The position numbers and the translations under genes were made by a program. Below, one piece after another: positions 43,401 through 52,697 of a stretch of 64,000 nt of DNA. Origin of the DNA: Cohnella nanjingensis (GTDB taxonomy: Bacteria > Bacillota > Bacilli > Paenibacillales > Paenibacillaceae); assembly GCF_014212125.1 (NCBI RefSeq), contig NZ_JACJVP010000041.1, forward strand, positions 143,766 through 207,765. Reading direction: 5' to 3'. Under the pieces are notes generated by a model, which saw nothing but the letters and a program-made list of their open reading frames with translations, did no database searches and was not told the origin of the DNA. How positions within the stretch are numbered: the first letter of the stretch is position 1; each line of letters opens with the position of its first letter.

Positions 43401-43455
43401 AGCCAAGGGGGATCGAACCCCTGACCTCATCGCTGCCAGCGAATCGCTCTCCCGC
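43401..43455 (-). pseudogene. tRNA-Ala-like 3' fragment
   Basis: On the minus strand, GGGAGAGCG, an anticodon-like loop CTGGCAG (GGC would be Ala), GAGGTC, and the T-arm AGGGGTTCGATCCCCCT then TTGGCT look like the 3' two thirds of a tRNA-Ala. The 5' acceptor strand and D-arm are missing, the anticodon stem has mismatches, and after TTGGCT comes A-rich sequence instead of CC and CCA. It is therefore a fragment, perhaps left by an integration event. The rest of the gap 43239-43544 has no gene. Confidence 0.5.
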
Positions 43456-43488
43456 CGTGGTCGGGTTCACAGCCTAAACGATGACAAA

Positions 43489-43536
43489 CCGACCCGCCTG
43501 ATAGCGTTGCTCTACTCAGGCGGGTCGGATTTTTTA
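43489..43536. terminator. Strong hairpin after the SLH-repeat gene
   Basis: CCGACCCGCCTGA and TCAGGCGGGTCGG enclose a 14-base loop. The T-run (ATTTTTTATT) is on the plus side. It lies 16 bases after the stop of the minus-strand SLH gene at 43545, so it probably ends that transcript too, though its T-run would best suit plus-strand transcripts. Confidence 0.75.
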
Positions 43537-43544
43537 TTGCTTAT

Positions 43545-46500
43545 TTACCAAGGTCCTACAATAACACCAGTCGTATTCGTTGCCAATGGATTCCCAGCTG
43601 CATCGGTTATTGTTCCGTTCCCGCCTGCCGTATACGTTACGGTTACACCGGTTGCAGAGGAGGCAGACATATTGCTTACAGTGAGCACCACTTGATCCGG
43701 GGTTCCTCCAGGGGCAATACCTGTAACCGCATATGTTACGCCCGGGCTGCCGGTTTGACTCACCACAAAACCGCCAGCGTTTGATTTCGTAACCGTTGCT
43801 GTTGCCGCATCTTCGCTCAATATGACCGTAATTTGCGTAACGCTATTTCGAATTGCGAGCGACAGTGTAGGCGGTGTGGTATCCGGCGCTGTCGCTACGG
43901 CATTCGTTACCGTTTGCGGTGCAAACGATGCAAGGACGCCGCCGTCCGCTGCCGTCCATTCACCCGGCGAATATTGTAGAAATGCTACGTGGACGGTTTG
44001 TCCGCTCGTTAAAGGAGTCGCAAGCCTCAGGTCGATTTTGGTTGTCGTGCTATTCAGTGTTGCCGCCGATAAAGGAACGGGCGAGAAAAAATTGTTATTT
44101 GCAAACACGCTAAAATAATTTTCCTTGCCCGCAGGATCAGCCATCGGTTTGTCAAACGTAACGGTGACAATCGTACCCGTCGCATTCGTCGTCGCGCTCA
44201 CGAAGTTGGGCGCCGTCGATCCCACCGCGTTCGATACGGGCTTCGGCGCTGCAAATGTAGCGAGCACCCCTGTGTCTGCTGCAGTTACCGTGCCTGCTGT
44301 ATACATGACGTCAACCGCTTGTCCGTTCGTCACAGGAGTCGTTAGCGTCAAATCAATTTTATTTGTGCCTCTCAGCGCTGCCGCTGTGACGGGATTGGGA
44401 GCGCCATTTACGTTCACCATAAATTGACCTTGTGTGCCTGTCGGATCGGCCATCGCTTTGTTGAACGTTACGGTGACAATCGTACCCGCCGCATTCGTCG
44501 TCGCGCTTACGAATGCAGGCGCCGCTAGCACCGCGTTCGTAACCGTTTGCGGTGCAAACGATGCAAGCGCCATCGTGTTTGCAGCGGTCACCGTGCCGGC
44601 TGTATACGCTACGGTAACTGTTTGTCCGCTCGTCACAGGAGTCGTTAGCGTCAAATCGATTTTGTTAGTGCCATTTAGTGCTGCCGCCGTGACGGGATTA
44701 AATCCGCCACCAACGTTCACCGCAAATTGACCATGCGTGCCTGTCGGATCTGCCATCGCTTTGTTGAACGATACGGTAACGATCGTACCCGTCGCATTGG
44801 TCGTTGCACTTACAAATGAAGGTGCGATCGGAGGCGACGGCGGTGCCGGTACGGTATTCGTTACGTTTTGCGGCGCAAACGTTGCAAGAACCCCTGTGTC
44901 TGACGCGGTTACGTTTCCCGCAGCGTACGCTATCGTGACGGATTGCCCGTAAGTCACTGGAGTCGCAAGCGTCAAGTCGATTCTCGTTGATGCGCTATTC
45001 AGCGATGCCGTTGTTACGGAATGGGGTACGCCATTTACATTCACCGTAAATTGACCCTGTTTACCTGCCGGATCTGCCATCGCTTTGTCGAACGTTACGG
45101 TTACGATCGATCCCGCCGCATTGGTCGTCGCGCTTACAAATGCAGGCGGCGTTGCCGTCACCTTATTCATTACGGGATGTTCTGCAAACGATGCGAGTAA
45201 TCCCTTGTCTGCCGCGGCCACTTTACCGATTGTGTATACGTACGATACCGTGACAGATTGTCCGCCTCTCACAGGAGTCGCAAGCGTCAAGTCGATTTTA
45301 TTAGTACCATTCAGCGCCGCCGCTTTTAGGAAGTTGGGCTGGCCATCTGCTTTCACCGAAAAATTACTATGCATGCCTGCCGGATTTGCCATCGGTTTGT
45401 CGAACGTTACGGTGATGATCGTACCCGTCTCATTGGTCTCCGCACTTACAAATTCGGGCGACTCTACCATCACTGCATTCGTTACCTTATATGCTGCAAA
45501 CGATGCAAGCTGCCCCGTGTCTGCCGAGGTCACTGAGCCTGCCGTATAAGCTACGGTAACCGATTGACCTTTCTTGACTGGAGTTCCAAGCGTCAAGTCG
45601 ATTTTGTACTGCGCGGCATTGAGCGCTGCCGCTGACACCAAGACTGGTTTGCCATTTACGTTTACCTTAAAGGAGACGTGCGAGCCTGTCGGATCGGCCA
45701 TCGGTTTGTCGAACGTTACGGTTACGATCGATCCCGCCGCATCGGTCGTCGCGCTTACAAATTTAGGTTGCGGAATCGTCACCTTTACGGGCAACTCAAA
45801 AGGCTCAATATACCAATTGTCTGCTGTGAGCAGAAGACCCATCCCCATAGTCGAAACCGGTGCATACGCCACCTTGACCGTTTGTCCGGGCTTCACTGGA
45901 TATTTAAGCGTCAAATCGATTGTGCTTGCGTCCTTCAGCGTGACCGCGCTTACGACATTGGGCAAGTAGTCTGCTGCCACCGCAAGTTGGCCAAGCACAT
46001 TTTTCGGTTCTTTGATCGGTTTGTTGAATCTGACCGATACAATCGTACCGTCCTCATTAGTCGTCGCACTTACAGGTGACGATCCGCTCATTTTTACGAC
46101 ATTCGAACTGTTTGAAGCTGCAGAAGTCATGCCTGCAATATTTTTGGCTTTGACCGTGAACGTGTAATGTTCTCCAGCCTTTAGACCCTTAACTTTGATT
46201 TGATTACTTTGACCGTCAGCAGTGATGCCGCCCGGATAGGATGTCACCGTGTAGCCGGTTATAAAAAATTCGTCTTGCGGAGATGTGACGGATATGAGTG
46301 CCTCGCGAAATCCCGTTTCTTTCGCCATGGTGATGGTCGGCGTCGGCGGTGCTATGAACGTTGATCCCGGCTGTATCTCGAATAAGATGCCATCGGGCGA
46401 CGTGAACAGGATCGCTTTGTCGATTGTACCGTTGCCAACCACATTGACGGGAGAACCTACATTCATTTCGGAAACATTCGCTCCGCCGCCCAAGCTGACC

Positions 46501-47576
46501 GTGCTTCCCCCGGCATTCGGACCGACGTTCACATATTGGATTTGGCCTCCCTGAATGAAGATTTTCGTCGGCGTATTAATATTCACCGTTTGAACATGGG
46601 TTGGCATTCCAGGGACATCGCCTTGTTGAATAATGACCGGCGTTTGAACATCAATTTGTGAAGCGGTCGATCCGATAAGCACGATACGGACGGGTTCGTC
46701 TTGCGTACGTTCAACAAATACTCCGGTAATTAAAGAAGATAGATCAATGACGATGGAGTGCTCGCCGCCGCCGTTGACGAGCGTTTTCCCGCGCACGGTC
46801 ACATGCTTCAAATGTGCGTCTCCGTCTCCGACAGAAGCCGCAATTCTCAAGCTGCCTGTAATCTCCATGTTTCTCAAGGTTACGCCCGGCGCAGCAATCG
46901 TTACATTGCCCTCCATGATTTCGTTTCCGGATTCGGGACCGTATGTCCCCGCTGTATCGTATACAACGCCAATAACGCGCTGCAACGTTACGATAGCTTC
47001 CGCGCGGGTAATCGGGCGTTCCGCTCTGAAACGGTTGTCCTCATAACCTCTCATGATGCCGCTCTTCACAATGGCGCCGATCGCATCCTTGCTCCAAATC
47101 GGGAACGAAGCGCTGTCGGCCAAAGAATCCGCCGCTTCCGCATTGCCTTCCAGCTTCTGCAGACGGGACACGATCGAGGCCGCTTCTTGGCGGGTAACCT
47201 GATTACCCGAGCGAATCGTCTGGTCATCGTAGCCTTGGATATAAGCCGCTTGAACCGCTAGTTGTACGTCAGCATATTCCCAATCGGAAGCCTTCAAATC
47301 TTTGAAGCGAATGTCCGCTTTTTTCGTAAAAGAAAAGGCCCGATTGACAAGCGCCATCAATTCCGCCCGCGTAATCGGCTCGTCCGGCTTTACCGCCCCG
47401 TCATCGTACCCCTTTAAAAGACCTTTTTGCATCCAATCGTTCAATGGCGCCTCTGCCCAATGCCCCTTCGTATCAGATGCCGCTGCAGCGCCGATTGGGG
47501 ACGCAAACGCCGAAAACAGCATACAAATCGAGAGGATAAGTGTCGCTAACCGGCTTGTCTTTTGATTTGAACTCAC
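43545..47576 (-). CDS. Giant SLH protein with seven SwmB-like repeats
   Basis: A 1343-residue exported protein. A signal peptide (ending ASPIGAAAA) is followed by three N-terminal SLH domains (DTKGHWAEAPLNDWMQKGLL, then SDWEYADVQLAVQAAYIQG and PIWSKDAIGAIVKSGIMRG). A right-handed-helix-like region and a fibronectin III-like domain (VTSYPGGITADGQSNQIKVK) come next. From about residue 500 there are seven repeats of about 100 residues with FVSATTN-AGTIVTVTFNK and PVT-GQ-VTVAYTAG, similar to SwmB-type domains, and a diverged last domain. GTG start with GGAGG upstream. SLH domains bind the wall, so it should form a long surface fibre or adhesin. The repeats are also visible in DNA. Confidence 0.87.
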   Translation of the reverse strand: MSSNQKTSRLATLILSICMLFSAFASPIGAAAASDTKGHWAEAPLNDWMQKGLLKGYDDGAVKPDEPITRAELMALVNRAFSFTKKADIRFKDLKASDWEYADVQLAVQAAYIQGYDDQTIRSGNQVTRQEAASIVSRLQKLEGNAEAADSLADSASFPIWSKDAIGAIVKSGIMRGYEDNRFRAERPITRAEAIVTLQRVIGVVYDTAGTYGPESGNEIMEGNVTIAAPGVTLRNMEITGSLRIAASVGDGDAHLKHVTVRGKTLVNGGGEHSIVIDLSSLITGVFVERTQDEPVRIVLIGSTASQIDVQTPVIIQQGDVPGMPTHVQTVNINTPTKIFIQGGQIQYVNVGPNAGGSTVSLGGGANVSEMNVGSPVNVVGNGTIDKAILFTSPDGILFEIQPGSTFIAPPTPTITMAKETGFREALISVTSPQDEFFITGYTVTSYPGGITADGQSNQIKVKGLKAGEHYTFTVKAKNIAGMTSAASNSSNVVKMSGSSPVSATTNEDGTIVSVRFNKPIKEPKNVLGQLAVAADYLPNVVSAVTLKDASTIDLTLKYPVKPGQTVKVAYAPVSTMGMGLLLTADNWYIEPFELPVKVTIPQPKFVSATTDAAGSIVTVTFDKPMADPTGSHVSFKVNVNGKPVLVSAAALNAAQYKIDLTLGTPVKKGQSVTVAYTAGSVTSADTGQLASFAAYKVTNAVMVESPEFVSAETNETGTIITVTFDKPMANPAGMHSNFSVKADGQPNFLKAAALNGTNKIDLTLATPVRGGQSVTVSYVYTIGKVAAADKGLLASFAEHPVMNKVTATPPAFVSATTNAAGSIVTVTFDKAMADPAGKQGQFTVNVNGVPHSVTTASLNSASTRIDLTLATPVTYGQSVTIAYAAGNVTASDTGVLATFAPQNVTNTVPAPPSPPIAPSFVSATTNATGTIVTVSFNKAMADPTGTHGQFAVNVGGGFNPVTAAALNGTNKIDLTLTTPVTSGQTVTVAYTAGTVTAANTMALASFAPQTVTNAVLAAPAFVSATTNAAGTIVTVTFNKAMADPTGTQGQFMVNVNGAPNPVTAAALRGTNKIDLTLTTPVTNGQAVDVMYTAGTVTAADTGVLATFAAPKPVSNAVGSTAPNFVSATTNATGTIVTVTFDKPMADPAGKENYFSVFANNNFFSPVPLSAATLNSTTTKIDLRLATPLTSGQTVHVAFLQYSPGEWTAADGGVLASFAPQTVTNAVATAPDTTPPTLSLAIRNSVTQITVILSEDAATATVTKSNAGGFVVSQTGSPGVTYAVTGIAPGGTPDQVVLTVSNMSASSATGVTVTYTAGGNGTITDAAGNPLATNTTGVIVGPW

Positions 47577-47649
47577 AGATCCATTCCTCCATTCGATCCC
47601 TCGTCACAATCCGACAGTATTCATGGTATCAAACCAAACGCCGAAATGA

Positions 47650-47667
47650 TCTTAAAGCAATCTTAAA
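47650..47667 (+). promoter_or_regulatory. Candidate OmpR-type response regulator box
   Basis: TCTTAAA occurs at 47650 and again at 47661, an 11-base direct repeat as expected for a dimer of an OmpR-family regulator. It lies between the divergent SLH gene (start 47576) and the two-component system (start 47726), so it may serve both. Confidence 0.45.
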
Positions 47668-47725
47668 AACCCGACTCATTCTCCGATAAATAGGAGTAGA
47701 ATACTTGAATCCTAGCGGGTGACCT

Positions 47726-48424
47726 ATGGAAAACAACCTTATTCTAGTTGTGGACAATGAGCCGGAGCTATTGGAGCTTGTCGAGTTTCATCTAATGGAG
47801 AACAAATTGCGTGTCATCATAGCGGACTCCGGAGCTGCCGCACTGAAGCTTCTTGACGAAACGGCGTTCGACCTTGTCATCCTGGATATCATGATGGACG
47901 AAGTCGACGGGTTTGCGGTGCTGGAGCGGATCCGAGAGATCGGTTTGGAGATGCCCGTCATTCTGCTTAGCGCCAGGCACGATGTGGACAGCAAGATATA
48001 CGGTCTCGGCATTGGCGCGGACGATTACGTCACGAAGCCGTTTAGTCCCTCCGAGCTGGTCGCCCGTGTGCTCGCGCATCTTCGCCGCGCCCATAAAGCG
48101 GTGCCGATCGAACAGGCGATATCGTATTCATACGGCAGCCTGACGCTTCATCCGGCAGCGCAAATCGTATATAAAGGGAAACAAGCCATTCTCCTTTCCG
48201 CCACGGAAACCCAACTTTTGCTCGCCCTCATGAAGCGCCCGAACCAACCCATCGCAAAAAAACAGTTGTTCGAAGCGGGTTGGGGACATGCCCATTATGA
48301 TGAAAATTCAATTAACGTCTATATGAATCTATTGCGCAAAAAAATCGAGGACAACCCCCGCGAGCCTCGGTACATCCAGACGGTGTGGGGAGTCGGATAC
48401 GTATTGGCAGGCGATCCAGGATGA
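47726..48424 (+). CDS. OmpR family response regulator
   Basis: A 232-residue regulator. The receiver domain has LVVDNEPELLELV (one acidic-pocket residue is Asn), the phosphoacceptor Asp54 in LVILDIMMDEVDG, and Lys104 in DDYVTKPFSPSELV. The C-terminal winged helix reads LLSATETQLLLALMKRPNQP and the recognition part DENSINVYMNLLRKKIE, ending TVWGVGYVL. GGGTGA precedes the ATG. It is coupled to the histidine kinase by an ATGA overlap. Targets are unknown; the divergent giant SLH gene is a candidate, as an 11-bp direct repeat lies between them. Confidence 0.92.
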   Translation: MENNLILVVDNEPELLELVEFHLMENKLRVIIADSGAAALKLLDETAFDLVILDIMMDEVDGFAVLERIREIGLEMPVILLSARHDVDSKIYGLGIGADDYVTKPFSPSELVARVLAHLRRAHKAVPIEQAISYSYGSLTLHPAAQIVYKGKQAILLSATETQLLLALMKRPNQPIAKKQLFEAGWGHAHYDENSINVYMNLLRKKIEDNPREPRYIQTVWGVGYVLAGDPG

Positions 48425-49827
48425 AGTTGAAAACGAAGATGGCTTGGATGATCGCGCTGTCCATCTCGCTAGTGGTTATGTTGCTGGTCGCGATGCTCTA
48501 TGCGTTTACCGCCTTGTTCGTGTCCGGATACAATCATGTCAAGCTGCAACAAATGAGCCGTCTGCTTGCCGAGCGGATCGAACTTGCGAACGTCGGGAAC
48601 GAAAACCAGTTGGCCCGGGAGCTGCGCCAATTCGGGAGCCCATACGAAGGGATCGGAATGGAATTGTACGGCATGGACGGGAAGCTGCTGTATTCTTCCG
48701 TGAACCGCACCGAACCTTACACCTTGTCGGAGTTGCTGGAGCGTTTCGTTGATCAGCCGGAACGAATGTTCCATGGAAAGGACGTTTCGTTCGTTTACGA
48801 CATCGCTGCCGGCGGCAATCGCTATTATGTCGTGTTCGATGTGAAAGGCAGCGCGCTTCAGCAAGTCCAAGTGTACCTTTATTTCAATCAATATTCCGCC
48901 TGGCCGTTTTTACTTATACCGTTATTCCTGATTATCTTCTTGCCCGCGTTGTTTGCATTTCTTTTTTTGCTGTTCGTCACTCGCAGACTGCGCGGATTGA
49001 ATAACGCGATGCAGCGAGCCGATTTGCGGCAAGCTCCTGTCCGTTTGCAGGACAGGTCCGGCGATGAGATCGGAGCGCTGTCCCGTTTGTTCAATGAGAT
49101 GTCCGATAAGCTGCACCGGCAGTATGCCCATACCCGGCAAGTCGAGCAAGCGCGCGCACAGCTGATCGGGAGCCTGTCCCACGATTTGCGAACGCCGCTG
49201 TCGATCATTCAAGGATACGCGGAAACGCTCCAGCGCGGTTCGGCCCAAGATCCCGACACCCGGGTCAGACACTCGACGATTCTTGTACAGAAATCGGAAT
49301 ATATGAACCGATTATTGGGCCAACTGTTCAGATTGGCCCAGCTCGACGATCCGTCGACGGCATTTCGGATGGACCGCGGCTCTATCCCTAACCTTTTGCA
49401 ATCGATCATTGCAGAATATGTGCTTGTATGGAACGATCAAGGAATCGAATGGCAAGCGGACATACCTGAACCCCATGCTTATGCTCTTTTCGATGAAGCT
49501 TCTTTGACGCAAGCGTTTCGCAACTTGATCGACAACGCCATCCTTCATGGGAGCGACGGCAAATATGTGGGCATTCGGATAAGGACCTCGACCGAATCGG
49601 TGCAGATCGACATCGAGGATCGAGGGAAAGGAATTCCGGAGGAAGAGCTCGCGCATATTTTCGAGCGATTTTATCGAGGGGATAAAGGCAGACGAAGCAA
49701 CGGCATGGGAATCGGTCTGTCATTTGCAAACGAAACGGTCATACAGCATGGCGGGAGCATCGCCGTCCGAAGCGCCCCGGCCTCAAGCACCGTATTTACG
49801 GTCAGCTTGCCGTTAGCGATCGAATAA
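48421..49827 (+). CDS. Sensor histidine kinase with HAMP domain
   Basis: A 468-residue membrane kinase. Two transmembrane helices (WMIALSISLVVMLLVAML at the start and FLLIPLFLIIFLPALFAF near residue 165) flank an extracellular domain of about 120 residues. A HAMP linker, HisKA (GSLSHDLRTPLSIIQGY) and HATPase (FRNLIDNAILHGSDG, DRGKGIPEEEL, GMGIGLSFA) follow. The ATG at 48421 overlaps the regulator stop. It should phosphorylate the OmpR protein at 47726. Signal unknown; cell-envelope or antibiotic stress is typical for this class. Confidence 0.92.
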   Translation: MKLKTKMAWMIALSISLVVMLLVAMLYAFTALFVSGYNHVKLQQMSRLLAERIELANVGNENQLARELRQFGSPYEGIGMELYGMDGKLLYSSVNRTEPYTLSELLERFVDQPERMFHGKDVSFVYDIAAGGNRYYVVFDVKGSALQQVQVYLYFNQYSAWPFLLIPLFLIIFLPALFAFLFLLFVTRRLRGLNNAMQRADLRQAPVRLQDRSGDEIGALSRLFNEMSDKLHRQYAHTRQVEQARAQLIGSLSHDLRTPLSIIQGYAETLQRGSAQDPDTRVRHSTILVQKSEYMNRLLGQLFRLAQLDDPSTAFRMDRGSIPNLLQSIIAEYVLVWNDQGIEWQADIPEPHAYALFDEASLTQAFRNLIDNAILHGSDGKYVGIRIRTSTESVQIDIEDRGKGIPEEELAHIFERFYRGDKGRRSNGMGIGLSFANETVIQHGGSIAVRSAPASSTVFTVSLPLAIE

Positions 49828-49883
49828 TGCCTCGTCCGTGCGGAACGCCCCACATTGGTTCGATCAACGTAAGTCCAACCAAA

Positions 49884-49911
49884 CAAAAAAACCACACCGA
49901 TTGGTGTGGTT
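49884..49911 (-). terminator. Terminator after the laccase gene
   Basis: Stem AACCACACC/GGTGTGGTT with seven T on the minus strand (AAAAAAA on plus at about 49884). It lies just after the laccase stop at 49934 and may also end the convergent kinase transcript. Confidence 0.85.
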
Positions 49912-49933
49912 CATCTTATGTGTTTGGTGGACC

Positions 49934-51508
49934 TTAGCGGGATCGAACCCATTTTTTTCTGGGGATTCCCTTGCCGCGGACGACTCTCATGGGCCTCATC
50001 ATATCATAGTCCTCGTGCTCCAGAATATGACAATGCCAAGCGAAAAGGCCTGTAAAGGGAACGAACCTTGCTATGATTTTGGTCACTTGGCCCGGGTTCG
50101 CCCGGACAACGTCTTTCCATCCCCGTTCATTAGGCGCAGGAGGGATGGCCCGGCCCGTGTAGCGAATTTTATTGGTCTTGTTGTAGAAATTCACATCGAA
50201 CGGCCTGCGGCTGAGCACTTGGAATTTTACCAGATGCAGATGCATAGGATGCGTGTTCGTACCGGGGTTTACGAAGTTCCATACCTCAATGGAACCGAGA
50301 ACAGGCTTCTCCGACACCGGAGCTTCAAAGCCTCTGTTATTCAGCTGCTGAACCATTCTTCCGTATTTGTCCGTGGTTGAGCTTAGCTTCATCCATCGCA
50401 CACGAAGCGCCTTGGAAGGCGACAATCGAGGGATAGCGCTCAATTTGGCGGGGATGCGGCTCTTATCCGGTGAGGTTAGATGACGGCCTACCCGGAATTG
50501 CATGATTGTCCCCGTCGTATTGGGATTCGGCAATGTTCCTCCCGGGAAGGGCGCCCGCGCATGATTGGTAAGCACGATGTTCTGGCCTTTGTGCTTCGAA
50601 AAATCAATGATCACATCCGCCCGTTCGGCTACGCCGAGAGTGATCTGTTTCACCCGTACCGGTTTGGACAACAAGCCTTGATCGGATCCGATTTGAATAA
50701 ACGATTGTCCGGAACTAAGCTTAATCTGATAAAAGCGGGAATTCGAAGCGTTAATGATACGGAACCGGTACTTTCTTGGTTCCACATTCAAAAATGGCCA
50801 TACGGTCCCGTTGACCATAATGGTGTTGCCGAAGAAAATCGGAACGATGGAAGGGTTGACTCCTTTTACCGGTGGCGTCGTATTGCTTGGGTAGAAGAAC
50901 TGCCCGTTCTTCTTGAATGACCTGTCCTGGATGATGAGCGGGAAATCGAACTTCCCTTTCGGAAGCGGAAGAGAGGACTCGTGAGCATCCGTCAGCAGAT
51001 AGGCTCCGGACAAGCCGGCATACAGATTCAAGCGGGTAATCCCCAAAGCGTGGTCATGATAGAACAAAGTGGTTGCGTTTTGGGAATTCGGATAAACGTA
51101 AACTTTTCGTTTGAACTGGGGGCCGACTACCTTGAAGTCGCGGCTGAACCAGGCGGTAGGGTATCCGTCGCTTCCTTGACGGGCTACGGTGCCGTGAAGG
51201 TGAACGACGGTGCGAACTTGGGGGTTGTTAGGGCCGGCTCCCATAATTGTTTTATCGACAGGTAACAGATGCTTCAGCGGTAACTTGTTCATCCATTTGG
51301 CGTGAACTCGCTCGTTTTTGCGGGCGCGGATGGTAGGCCCCGGAGATCTCCCGTTATATCCCCACACTGTAGTAAGCGGCAGATCGCGATGCAGCCTTTG
51401 CTTAAATTGAGTCATTTTTACTTGATAAAAGGTCCCTTGCGGGCCACGTCGAATCGGTTTTAAAGTAGGTGGTATGGCTAGCGGGGTAACAAATTTTTTA
51501 AGCGGCAA
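49934..51508 (-). CDS. cotA: CotA-like multicopper oxidase (spore coat laccase type)
   Basis: A 524-residue three-domain multicopper oxidase, about the length of the B. subtilis spore coat laccase CotA. All copper motifs are present: VVHLHGTVARQGSDGYP, FYHDHALGITRLN, THPMHLHLVKFQVL and FAWHCHILEHEDYDMM, holding the eight trinuclear His, the T1 Cys and the axial Met. It oxidises phenols or bilirubin with reduction of O2 to water. No signal peptide is present, as for CotA, which is made in the mother cell. The TTG start follows GGAGGAG. Gene name is by similarity. Confidence 0.9.
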   Translation of the reverse strand: MPLKKFVTPLAIPPTLKPIRRGPQGTFYQVKMTQFKQRLHRDLPLTTVWGYNGRSPGPTIRARKNERVHAKWMNKLPLKHLLPVDKTIMGAGPNNPQVRTVVHLHGTVARQGSDGYPTAWFSRDFKVVGPQFKRKVYVYPNSQNATTLFYHDHALGITRLNLYAGLSGAYLLTDAHESSLPLPKGKFDFPLIIQDRSFKKNGQFFYPSNTTPPVKGVNPSIVPIFFGNTIMVNGTVWPFLNVEPRKYRFRIINASNSRFYQIKLSSGQSFIQIGSDQGLLSKPVRVKQITLGVAERADVIIDFSKHKGQNIVLTNHARAPFPGGTLPNPNTTGTIMQFRVGRHLTSPDKSRIPAKLSAIPRLSPSKALRVRWMKLSSTTDKYGRMVQQLNNRGFEAPVSEKPVLGSIEVWNFVNPGTNTHPMHLHLVKFQVLSRRPFDVNFYNKTNKIRYTGRAIPPAPNERGWKDVVRANPGQVTKIIARFVPFTGLFAWHCHILEHEDYDMMRPMRVVRGKGIPRKKWVRSR

Positions 51509-51703
51509 AGGGCGCTCCTCCAGTTCAGAATTAGTACCAGGGCCAATGTGTATGCCTTCCGACCTCTGTGTTACAGTCTAATGCCGAATAGGAGGATTTG
51601 CGCCGTACAGCAGCCTAATGCTCTATCTGGATTGATCTTTGAAGGCCCGTACCATCAAGGCACGAGCCTAGACACACCACATGAGTAGAGTAAGTAATAA
51701 AAA

Positions 51704-51726
51704 TAAAAAAACGGCATCGCTGCCGT
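51704..51726 (-). terminator. Terminator after the SRPBCC gene
   Basis: ACGGCA-TCGC-TGCCGT with seven T on the minus strand (AAAAAAA before it on plus). Lies about 25 bases past the SRPBCC stop. The rest of the gap 51509-51703 holds no gene; it contains the laccase promoter side. Confidence 0.85.
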
Positions 51727-51750
51727 ATCTGGGTAGGTTTGGTGAACGCG

Positions 51751-52200
51751 TCAATTCAAATAGTCGCACAAGCCGCCTTCTAAAGAATTTGTCCAACTAT
51801 TATTGTGTTTTTTCGCTTCTTTCATCGTGGAGAAGTTAGTATGCGTAATAACAAGCTCCGTGCTATTGTCCTGATCGACAAAGTCAATCGTAACAAGTGT
51901 TTCTTCCGAATCGTCACCTTCAGTTACCCACTTCCAAGTGAACGATAGCTTATCATTAGGAACGATCTCTACATATCGACCTTCTACCGTATGAATCTTG
52001 CCATTGGGAGCTCGCATATGAAAAAGATATTTCCCTCCAATGGAGACGTCCATATGTCCAATGGTCGTCGTAAAACCTGTCAGCCCCCACCATTGCTTTA
52101 ACTGTTCTTCCCTCGTCCAAGCCAGGAACACGCTTTCCTTGCTCGCGTTGTATACACGATGAAGCTCAAGGAAAAACTTCCCATCCTGCATTGATATCAT
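51751..52200 (-). CDS. SRPBCC family (AHSA1-like) protein
   Basis: A 149-residue cytoplasmic protein. The opening FFLELHRVYNASKESVFLAW and the following REEQLKQWWG are typical of the AHSA1/START-like family, which bind lipids or hydrophobic ligands in a beta-sheet cup. It closes with a long C-terminal helix (NSWTNSLEGGLCDYL). It is the second gene after an ArsR regulator, 14 bases apart. This ArsR-SRPBCC pair is common in Bacillales but its role is unclear. Confidence 0.88.
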   Translation of the reverse strand: MISMQDGKFFLELHRVYNASKESVFLAWTREEQLKQWWGLTGFTTTIGHMDVSIGGKYLFHMRAPNGKIHTVEGRYVEIVPNDKLSFTWKWVTEGDDSEETLVTIDFVDQDNSTELVITHTNFSTMKEAKKHNNSWTNSLEGGLCDYLN

Positions 52201-52214
52201 GAATCGGGCCTCCG

Positions 52215-52553
52215 TTAGTCTTGTTTAGATTGATTATCCAAAAAATGTTCAAGGTTATCCATTTGAGCAGTCCAAAACTTCCTGAGGTCCATCAACCACT
52301 CGTGAGCGTTTTCCACTGCTTGTGGATTTAGACTATAATATCGATAAGTTCCTTCCTTTCGAACCGAAACTAAACCGGCCTTTTCCAACACCCTCAAGTG
52401 TTTAGAAACGGCCGGCAACGACATCTCAAAAGGCATAGCCAAATTCATAACCGTCATTTCTCCAACGGCTAGACGCCTTATGATTTCTCTTCTCGTGGGA
52501 TCGGAAAGGACTTGGAAAACATCATTTAATAATTGTTCGTTATATTTAACCAT
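52215..52553 (-). CDS. ArsR family transcriptional regulator
   Basis: A 112-residue winged-helix repressor. The DNA-binding region reads VFQVLSDPTRREIIRRLAVG, then MSLPAVSKHLRVLEKAGLVS and the wing RKEGTYRYYSLNPQ. No metal-binding Cys motif is seen (ELCVC-type), so it may sense something other than metals. It is the first gene of the pair with the SRPBCC protein and likely controls it. The ATG at 52553 begins MVKYNEQLLNDVFQ. Confidence 0.9.
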   Translation of the reverse strand: MVKYNEQLLNDVFQVLSDPTRREIIRRLAVGEMTVMNLAMPFEMSLPAVSKHLRVLEKAGLVSVRKEGTYRYYSLNPQAVENAHEWLMDLRKFWTAQMDNLEHFLDNQSKQD

Positions 52554-52640
52554 ATGTTTAATTTTAGGCGGGTTTTAATCTAATGTCAAGCAGATTTACC
52601 CTCTATATCCAGTCTGGCAGACCACTCGAAGGCATGTAAA

Positions 52641-52686
52641 AAGAGCCAAACGATCAGGGTTGGATACCTGAATCTCGTCGGCTCTT
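52641..52686 (-). terminator. Terminator after the azoreductase gene
   Basis: AAGAGCC and GGCTCTT enclose about 32 bases, with TTTTTAC on the minus strand. It begins 11 bases past the azoreductase stop. The loop could hold a smaller stem (CAGG-TTGGATA-CCTG). Confidence 0.7.
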
Positions 52687-52697
52687 GTTTGCATTCT

